From NCBI GenBank assembly GCA_016762975.1, contig JAESUV010000001.1, positions 18,133 through 28,765 on the forward strand: a DNA stretch of 10,633 nt. Reading direction: 5' to 3'. The stretch comes from Gammaproteobacteria bacterium (GTDB lineage: Bacteria > Pseudomonadota > Gammaproteobacteria > Pseudomonadales > Pseudohongiellaceae). Both the position numbers and the translations under genes were made by a program. Under the pieces are notes generated by a model, which did no database searches, was not told the origin of the DNA, and saw only the letters and a program-made list of their open reading frames with translations. Every line of letters starts with the position of its first letter. Position 1 is the stretch's first letter. Positions 5,543 through 10,633 of the stretch are shown here, piece by piece.

Positions 5543-6211
5543 ATGCCCGTAATAGTACTGGCCAGCCCAAAGGGTGGCGTTGGGAAGTCTACATGCGCAG
5601 TACTCTTGGCTTCCGAATTTGCCCGCATGGGTGCCGAAGTCACTGTGCTGGATTGTGATCCTAATAGGTCACTGACTAGATGGGCCTCGCACGGACTGCC
5701 AAAGGGTGTGACCATTCATAGTGATATTGGGCGATCAGATGTTGTGGCAACGATTAAGAAATCTGATGGCGATGGCAAAATTGTCGTTGTAGATCTTGAA
5801 GGCATTGCATCGCAACTTGTCAGCCGCGCAATATCCCAAGCTGATTTAGTTATCGTTCCGATGCAGCCAACAGCACTTGATGCCGAGATAGGATCTGAAG
5901 CTTTGGCACTTGTGAGGGAAGAAGAAGAAGCTCTAAATCGTGAAATTCGTCACGCTGTAGTTCTCACAAAAACCAGCGCTGCGGTGAAAAGCCGGGTGCA
6001 GAGAGAACTAGAAATTCAGTTGAACGGGGCAGGAATTGATGTGATCGAACCGTCTTTAGTGGCCCGCGCTGCCTTTGCCGAGCTTTTTGCGCATGGAGGT
6101 GATTTAACCTCGATGATGAACAATCCAAAAATTGTAACTGGCGGGAAAGTAGATAAAGCACTTCTCAACGCCCAAACATTTACGGAGGCGGTTTATGAAC
6201 GACTCAAATAG
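5543..6211 (+). CDS. parA: ParA-family partition ATPase (type Ib)
   Basis: The 222-residue product is a small ParA/MinD-type ATPase that forms nucleoid-bound gradients to position plasmid copies. The deviant Walker A KGGVGKST is at residues 10-17, with signature lysine K10 and catalytic K15. The Walker A' segment VLDCDPNRSLTRWA is at 35-48 and Walker B IVVVDLEG at 80-87. ADLVIVPMQPTALD near residues 101-114 is the typical following strand. There is no N-terminal DNA-binding extension, which makes it type Ib and implies that the partner gene product performs regulation. The ribosome binding site is weak (CAGG at 5532-5535), but the promoter and the duplicated start region support ATG 5543. The 3' end overlaps the next gene by 17 bp, indicating an operon. 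Confidence 0.92.
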   Translation: MPVIVLASPKGGVGKSTCAVLLASEFARMGAEVTVLDCDPNRSLTRWASHGLPKGVTIHSDIGRSDVVATIKKSDGDGKIVVVDLEGIASQLVSRAISQADLVIVPMQPTALDAEIGSEALALVREEEEALNREIRHAVVLTKTSAAVKSRVQRELEIQLNGAGIDVIEPSLVARAAFAELFAHGGDLTSMMNNPKIVTGGKVDKALLNAQTFTEAVYERLK

Positions 6212-6479
6212 GCTGGCAGGATTAACTGCGCGACCAAAAAAAACTGGCGTCGCAGAAGTTCGAAAAATTGATGAGGTAGCGGAAATGCGCGGATTTGTGG
6301 ACAGAACCCCACGCAAAAAGCCTGGGCGTAAGCCAAGCCCACGAACACATCAGCTTCATCCCAAAGTACTTCCTAAGATAGGGGAAGCAATATCGGCTGA
6401 AGCGGAGCGTTTGGGTCTTACGCAAGGTCAGTTTATCGAACAGCTTTGGGCAACTTATGAACAAGACAAGCCACGATAA
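6195..6479 (+). CDS. Small partition partner, ribbon-helix-helix-like DNA-binding protein
   Basis: The 94-residue basic protein begins inside the end of parA. A strong GGAGG (6184-6188), six bases before the ATG, fixes the start. The N-terminal half is flexible and rich in Lys/Arg (RTPRKKPGRKPSPR at about 37-50), the part that in ParG-like partners contacts ParA or DNA. The C-terminal part (about 53-88, HQLHPKVLPKIGEAISAEAE onward, ending FIEQLW) fits a short strand followed by two helices, the ribbon-helix-helix fold. Position after a type Ib parA makes it the centromere-binding ParB equivalent, which would bind the repeats at 5459-5519 and repress the operon. The fold is inferred from pattern, not from a match. 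Confidence 0.7.
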   Translation: MNDSNRLAGLTARPKKTGVAEVRKIDEVAEMRGFVDRTPRKKPGRKPSPRTHQLHPKVLPKIGEAISAEAERLGLTQGQFIEQLWATYEQDKPR

Positions 6480-6636
6480 CACCTTAAATTATTATAGATT
6501 CTGCCCGCTACTGTACTCGAACCCTAGTATGACACCGCAAAATATGTTAATTGGGGAACAAAGGGTCAATGCATTGTAAGTCGTTGCTTTTAAAAGATTC
6601 TTTTGTGTGTTGTAAAATTTATGTAGAGAAAATGTG
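6480..6636. other. Gap between the partition operon and the large glycosyltransferase gene
   Basis: This gap of about 157 bp is AT-rich, with no gene and no convincing terminator after the partition operon. TAAAAT at 6613-6618 could be a -10 box, but TTGCTT at 6584-6589 is 23 bp away, too far for a normal pair. A promoter for the glycosyltransferase gene is expected here but cannot be placed with confidence. Confidence 0.3.
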
Positions 6637-9555
6637 ATGATTGATTTTACTTTTTATCGCTTAACAAACCCAGAGTTGACGGAGTTAAACGACGAGGAAT
6701 TATTAGAGCACTATACCAGTGAGGGTTGGAAAAACGGGCGTGATCCGTCAGCGTTGTTCAGTGTACATGCCTATATCGATCAAAACAGTGATGTGGCTAA
6801 GGGCAATTTAGAACCTTTGAAACATTATTTATATTATGGGCGAGCTGAGGGGAGGTCGGCTTATCTGAGCAGATGGAGCGGCCGAACCACTAAATTAATA
6901 ACACTGGATGACCTCGAGCTTTGCAAAGACTGGGCGAATCTTAGCTACCTACGCGAGATAAAGCCAGGTTTTGTGGACCTATCCGATGATACGTTGGTCG
7001 CGTGGTATTTGATGGATGGTTGTTATGAAGACGTAGGTTCGTCGGCCTTATTCTCCGCCTCATTTTACCTATCGACATACCCCGATGTTGCAGCCATCGG
7101 CATAAGCCCGCTGCGGCACTATTTATGTTACGGGAAATCAGAAGGGCGATTTGCAACACCACAGGCAGACTCGAGTGATTTAGAGGCCGATATAGACACA
7201 GTTCGCCAAGATTTTGACGCAAACTGGTATCGAACATCATATCCAGACATTGAAGGCGACGACGATGCACTGCTTGCCCATTACATGACTGTTGGTTGGA
7301 AAAGTGGGAGTGATCCGTCCAGTGTATTTTCGACCGCATATTATCTGGATCGTTACAAAAATATTATGGTGAATGATAGAAATCCTTTCTTACACTACAT
7401 ATTACATGGTCGCAAAAGGAAGTGGCGTTGTTCGGCCAGGGATGTTGTTCGTGGAGAAGCTGTTCGTCTTGCCTACTCCGCAGACGCAAAGCTAACGCCT
7501 TATCTGCCCAACACTGGCCTGAGCGCGTTTAAAGGTATAAAGGCGCGCCCACCAAAAACTGTAGACCCAACCGGAATGAATATTCATTGGGTTGTACCTG
7601 ATTTCACAGCTGGGTCTGGCGGGCACATGACAATCTTCCGTATGGTGCGTTATCTGGAACAGTTCGGTCATTGTAACACCATTTGGATTGAGCACCCTGT
7701 GAAGCATGAGACAGAGCAGGCGGCTTGGGAAACCATCATCAAGCATTTTCAGTGTGTCGGCGCCGACGTGCGTTTTGTTTCCGATGCACTCAATGAAACC
7801 TCCGCGGATGTTGTTATAGCCACAGGGTGGAGTACGGCCTGGGTTATTAAAAGCCTCACAGGATTTAAGGCGCAGATGTATTTCGTGCAAGACCATGAAC
7901 CTGAGTTTTATCCAACAGGCTCAAGTTCAAATTTAGCCAAGCAGACCTATGGTTTTGATTTGGGTTGCATTTGTGCTAGCCCTTGGCTTGAGGAGTTGAT
8001 GACTAAACGTTACGGTCGTTGGGCGCAGAGCTTCTACCTCGCTTATGATCCAAAGCAGTATTTAGTATCCAAAAATGCGGTTGCCAACGTGAACGGGCCT
8101 ATAAAGATTGCGGTCTATGGCCGTATTCGTACTGATCGCCGCTGCGTGCAACTTGTACTTGCTAGTTTGGAAATTTTGGCTCAAACGCGCAATGATTTTG
8201 AAATTCACTTCTTTGGGCAAGATAAAATGCCCTTTAGTCAGGCTCCGTTCACCGCGTTCAATCACGGCGTACTTGATTATGAAAAGTTGGCTGAGCTCTA
8301 TAATGAATGTGATCTTGGCATTTGTTTCTCGGGTACTAACTACAGCCTCGTTCCGCAGGAGATGATGGCGTGCGGTCTGCCGCTGATCGAATTCAACACT
8401 GAAAGTACACGCTCTATTTTTCCGAAAAATACCGTCACACTTGCGGGCCCTTCACCGATGGATATCGCTGTTAAGGTTGGCAAGTTGATGGACTCGCCGG
8501 ATAAGCGAATACGCCAACGCAATGCGGCGCTAGAGTGGGTCAGCGCGTTCTCGTGGAATACCACCGCGCAACAAGTTGAGGATATAATTTTAGGCTATCT
8601 CGACCATAAGAGCGTGAAACTCACCGCGCCATCCGTCGCCAAGACCAAGGAAACTTTGCTTGATGTCGTTGTGCCTACTTGGAACGGCAAGTCTGAATTC
8701 GCCGCCGTTCTTGAAGCGTTGCGATCCCAGCGGATGGCGGACCAGATGCAAATTCATTGCATCGATTCAAGTTCATCGGACGGTACTATTGATTGGTTGA
8801 AAGACCAAAAGGACGTCAGCCTGACGGTCATTGATCAAAAGGAATTCCAACACGGTCGGACACGTAATTTTGGCGCGTCTCTGGGCACTGCACCCTTCAT
8901 CGGCTTCATCACACAGGATGCAATGCCCGCGACCCCTGAGTGGGCTTCTGATATTGTTAAAATGATGCATGCAGTACCCGAGGCGGCAGGCTTATTTGGA
9001 CGTCACATCGCGTACCCGGATCACTCAGTTTTTGTGCAGACAGAGATCACAAACCACTTCCAAAACATGCTACAACACCCGCTCGTTTTATCTAAACACA
9101 CGGATCCCGAGCGTTGGGAAAGTGGTGAGTTGGGCTGGCGTAAGTTGCTGCACTTTTACTCAGACAATAACTCTGCAATGCGGCGTGATGTGTGGAACGC
9201 TATCCCTTATCCTGAAATCAATTATGGCGAAGATCAGGTATGGGCGCGCGATATCATTGAGGCAGGATACTCGAAGATCTACGCACCCACTGCCGCCGTT
9301 TATCATAGCCACGATTTCGACCCTGCTGGCACATATAAGCGGGCAAAAACAGAAGGTGCCTTCTTTTATGAATTTTTTGGCTATGAACTTGGGGAAGGGA
9401 GCAAAGAAGAAATTACCGAACGTGTTGCGCGCGAGCAGCAGAAAATAGAAATCTGGGGGGGCAACCGCAAGATTAGCGTTGAAGAAATCGCCAAGCAAAA
9501 AGCTAATATAGCAGAGAAATATCGCGGATGGCGTGATGGCCGGATGGGTATTTGA
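6637..9555 (+). CDS. Multidomain glycosyltransferase: N-terminal repeats + GT4 (WsaF-like) + GT2
   Basis: This 972-residue protein probably adds two sugars, perhaps rhamnose, to a cell-surface polysaccharide. Three repeats come first (about 6-73, 102-171, 196-263), each pairing a WxxGxDPS-type half with a DVAxxGxxPLxHYxxYGxxEGR-type half. From about 314 a GT4-like unit begins (MNIHWVVPDFTAGSGGHMTI), with a late QEMMACGLPLIEF segment carrying E575 and E585, as in WsaF-type rhamnosyltransferases. A GT2-like unit follows from about 671: LDVVVPTWNG, DSSSSDGT near 710, QDAMPA at 760 in the metal-binding position, and GEDQVWARDI at 864. No membrane segment is visible. ATG 6637 is preferred over the GTG immediately before it because AGAGA lies seven bases upstream. 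Sugar specificity is inferred only from family resemblance. Confidence 0.8.
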   Translation: MIDFTFYRLTNPELTELNDEELLEHYTSEGWKNGRDPSALFSVHAYIDQNSDVAKGNLEPLKHYLYYGRAEGRSAYLSRWSGRTTKLITLDDLELCKDWANLSYLREIKPGFVDLSDDTLVAWYLMDGCYEDVGSSALFSASFYLSTYPDVAAIGISPLRHYLCYGKSEGRFATPQADSSDLEADIDTVRQDFDANWYRTSYPDIEGDDDALLAHYMTVGWKSGSDPSSVFSTAYYLDRYKNIMVNDRNPFLHYILHGRKRKWRCSARDVVRGEAVRLAYSADAKLTPYLPNTGLSAFKGIKARPPKTVDPTGMNIHWVVPDFTAGSGGHMTIFRMVRYLEQFGHCNTIWIEHPVKHETEQAAWETIIKHFQCVGADVRFVSDALNETSADVVIATGWSTAWVIKSLTGFKAQMYFVQDHEPEFYPTGSSSNLAKQTYGFDLGCICASPWLEELMTKRYGRWAQSFYLAYDPKQYLVSKNAVANVNGPIKIAVYGRIRTDRRCVQLVLASLEILAQTRNDFEIHFFGQDKMPFSQAPFTAFNHGVLDYEKLAELYNECDLGICFSGTNYSLVPQEMMACGLPLIEFNTESTRSIFPKNTVTLAGPSPMDIAVKVGKLMDSPDKRIRQRNAALEWVSAFSWNTTAQQVEDIILGYLDHKSVKLTAPSVAKTKETLLDVVVPTWNGKSEFAAVLEALRSQRMADQMQIHCIDSSSSDGTIDWLKDQKDVSLTVIDQKEFQHGRTRNFGASLGTAPFIGFITQDAMPATPEWASDIVKMMHAVPEAAGLFGRHIAYPDHSVFVQTEITNHFQNMLQHPLVLSKHTDPERWESGELGWRKLLHFYSDNNSAMRRDVWNAIPYPEINYGEDQVWARDIIEAGYSKIYAPTAAVYHSHDFDPAGTYKRAKTEGAFFYEFFGYELGEGSKEEITERVAREQQKIEIWGGNRKISVEEIAKQKANIAEKYRGWRDGRMGI

Positions 9556-9577
9556 CGTCTTGGGGGCGTCGAAAGGT

Positions 9578-9606
9578 TGTTCGCTGAGAAGTGCTCAGGG
9601 AGAACA
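9578..9606. terminator. Possible hairpin between convergent genes
   Basis: CTGAG (9584-9588) and CTCAG (9594-9598) form a stem with a 5-base loop. An outer pairing of TGTTC (9578-9582) with GAACA (9602-9606) extends it across an uneven internal loop. There is no U tract, so evidence for termination is weak, but it sits in the gap where both converging transcripts should end. Confidence 0.25.
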
Positions 9607-9644
9607 TTAAGTTTGCGCTGAATATCGCGTTGCTCGTTTGTCAT
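9600..9644 (-). pseudogene. Remnant of an IS transposase N-terminus (IS481-like)
   Basis: On the minus strand a strong GGAGGA stands shortly before an ATG at 9644 that encodes MTNEQRDIQRKLNVL. This closely recalls the first residues of IS481-type transposases common in Rhodobacterales (MTNEQRDIQRKLRVLEHAE...). Similarity fades at about 9600, and no helix-turn-helix or DDE domain follows, because the sequence runs into the 3' end of the large glycosyltransferase gene. It is a scar of an insertion whose body has been lost. The family is recalled from memory and needs a search. Confidence 0.5.
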
Positions 9645-9711
9645 GAAATCTTCCTCCACTTAAAATATGGAATTTACAGGAAGTGTCCCGAGAGTCCGTA
9701 CATATCTACAC

Positions 9712-10633
9712 TTATTTCAAGATATCTACAAAGTGGTCTACAGCCCATATATGGGAAAACCCTGGTTCAGGTTTGCGCCAGTGCTTTCCGTACACCTGTT
9801 CCAAATAATGAAACGGGTTTCTGGGGATTGTTAGATCGATATCATACATGCTGACATGAATGGGCGGGAACATATGATCCGCCAGAATAGACTTGCGTGG
9901 GCCCGGAAAGAAGGATGCGAACCCATCTTCAATCAGGCCAACAAAGACATCGATATTCTTGTTTTCAGTGACCTTAATCCAGCGGTGTGACAGCATATTT
10001 CCCGAGACTTGGAAGCCCTCCTCGCGCAAAAAGGCTTCAACCTTTTGCAACGCCACTTTGATGGTGGGAATGTTATCAGATTTAGGAAAGGCCACAAGGA
10101 TGTCGAGATCATCGTCATGGGGGATCAGGCCGCCATCACGGACATAGGCCAAAACACCCCCATATCCAATGCAGGTATAGGGGGTTAGTTCCTGAAGTTT
10201 GGTCGACACATCAATGCTGCGGGTCAGATAATCTTTAATTTCTGGCTCGGTCCAGAAGCGGAACGATCTGTGGTTCCCATGCGAGGTGACTTCGTGTTGG
10301 AAGTGATAGAAAACTTCGGTGTTTAAAAAATGCTCTAAAATGGCGGCGTCTTCTTTGGAAGCCCCGTGTTTGGCGGCTATATCGGCGATAATTTTACGCG
10401 ACATGGGTTTGGAGGCGAACACACAATATATGAGATCAACATAGACAGTCAACGATCGCCTAGTTGCGGCATCTGCAATCGATTCTACATAATTATTAAG
10501 GTAGGTCTTGAGGGCATGCCCATAGGCCAAGTGATCATGCAACAATGTCCAAGCCTGACCATCCGCGGATGTTTCTACCAATAATGACCAATTGCGGCGG
10601 GCGTGCAAATCGTGACGGTTGTCAATTCTTATA
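9712..10633 (-). CDS. LicD-family phosphotransferase, 5' end beyond the window
   Basis: The visible 307 codons encode the C-terminal part of a LicD/fukutin-type protein, a family with a nucleotidyltransferase fold that transfers phosphocholine or similar phospho-groups to surface glycans. The diagnostic stretch GYGGVLAYVRDGG-LIPHDDDLDILVAF (about 10085-10170) contains the GG motif and the acidic DDDLD metal-binding cluster. NIDVFVGLIEDG and the C-terminal PFHYLEQVYGKHWRKP also fit the family. The frame has no stop up to the right edge. A TTG at 10608 is probably not the start, since the upstream residues IRIDNRHDLHARRNWSLLVE and the following SADGQAWTLLHD look like the end of a discoidin (F5/8-type C)-like sandwich domain. 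It converges on the large glycosyltransferase gene. Confidence 0.8.
   Translation of the reverse strand, partial: IRIDNRHDLHARRNWSLLVETSADGQAWTLLHDHLAYGHALKTYLNNYVESIADAATRRSLTVYVDLIYCVFASKPMSRKIIADIAAKHGASKEDAAILEHFLNTEVFYHFQHEVTSHGNHRSFRFWTEPEIKDYLTRSIDVSTKLQELTPYTCIGYGGVLAYVRDGGLIPHDDDLDILVAFPKSDNIPTIKVALQKVEAFLREEGFQVSGNMLSHRWIKVTENKNIDVFVGLIEDGFASFFPGPRKSILADHMFPPIHVSMYDIDLTIPRNPFHYLEQVYGKHWRKPEPGFSHIWAVDHFVDILK

Larger units (their letters stand above)
5459..5655 (+). repeat. Direct repeat, copy 2: parA control region and 5' end
   Basis: This is the intact counterpart of 30-227 in the same orientation, about 5.4 kb away. Here the sequence continues into the full parA gene. Homologous recombination between the copies would remove the origin, the initiator and both left accessory genes as a circle while leaving one parA behind a hybrid control region. 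Confidence 0.9.

Noticed and set aside
8969..9448. 159-codon plus-strand frame inside the large glycosyltransferase gene
   Set aside because: Out-of-frame shadow of the GT2 domain, which has clear motifs.

Overview
The window looks like the replication and maintenance core of a low-copy, theta-type plasmid (or a plasmid-derived island) from an alphaproteobacterium, most likely a Rhodobacterales/Roseobacter-group species. The host call is inferred from the Rep_3-type initiator with clustered 21-bp iterons, the compact parA plus small partner gene, and the surrounding polysaccharide and glycosyltransferase genes, a mix often seen on roseobacter plasmids. No rRNA, tRNA or core housekeeping gene is visible, and only sequence reading was possible.

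Left part (1-3990). The window opens with a copy of the 5' end of parA and its upstream control region. It is cut after codon 37 and carries a stop at codon 25. Next come a sulfotransferase-like gene on the minus strand, a short decayed IS6-like transposase fragment, and a plus-strand gene whose C-terminal half resembles a GT-A glycosyltransferase. Roughly 830 bp without a convincing gene follow, holding two palindromes that share GGTAG half sites.

Centre (3990-6480). An AT-rich stretch with an extended -10 element leads to five tandem 21-bp iterons (4122-4226), then a Rep_3/RepB-like initiator gene, a leader with a good sigma-70-type promoter and inverted-repeat operator candidate, parA, and a 94-residue ribbon-helix-helix-like partner overlapping parA by 17 bp. 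This is a complete origin, initiator and partition module. The parA leader and 5' end are present twice in the same orientation, at about 30-227 and 5459-5655, bracketing the origin, the initiator and the left accessory genes.

Right part (6637-10633). A 972-codon protein combines three N-terminal DVA/HYxxxG-type repeats with a GT4-like (WsaF-type) and a GT2-like glycosyltransferase. Facing it is a LicD-family phosphotransferase gene that runs off the right edge. Between them lies a short remnant of the N-terminus of an IS transposase.

Together the accessory genes (sulfotransferase, GT-A-like protein, GT4-GT2 fusion, LicD) point to building and decorating a surface polysaccharide or glycoconjugate with sugars, sulfate and possibly a phospho-substituent. 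IS scars and the duplicated parA segment show the region was assembled by repeated recombination around the plasmid backbone.
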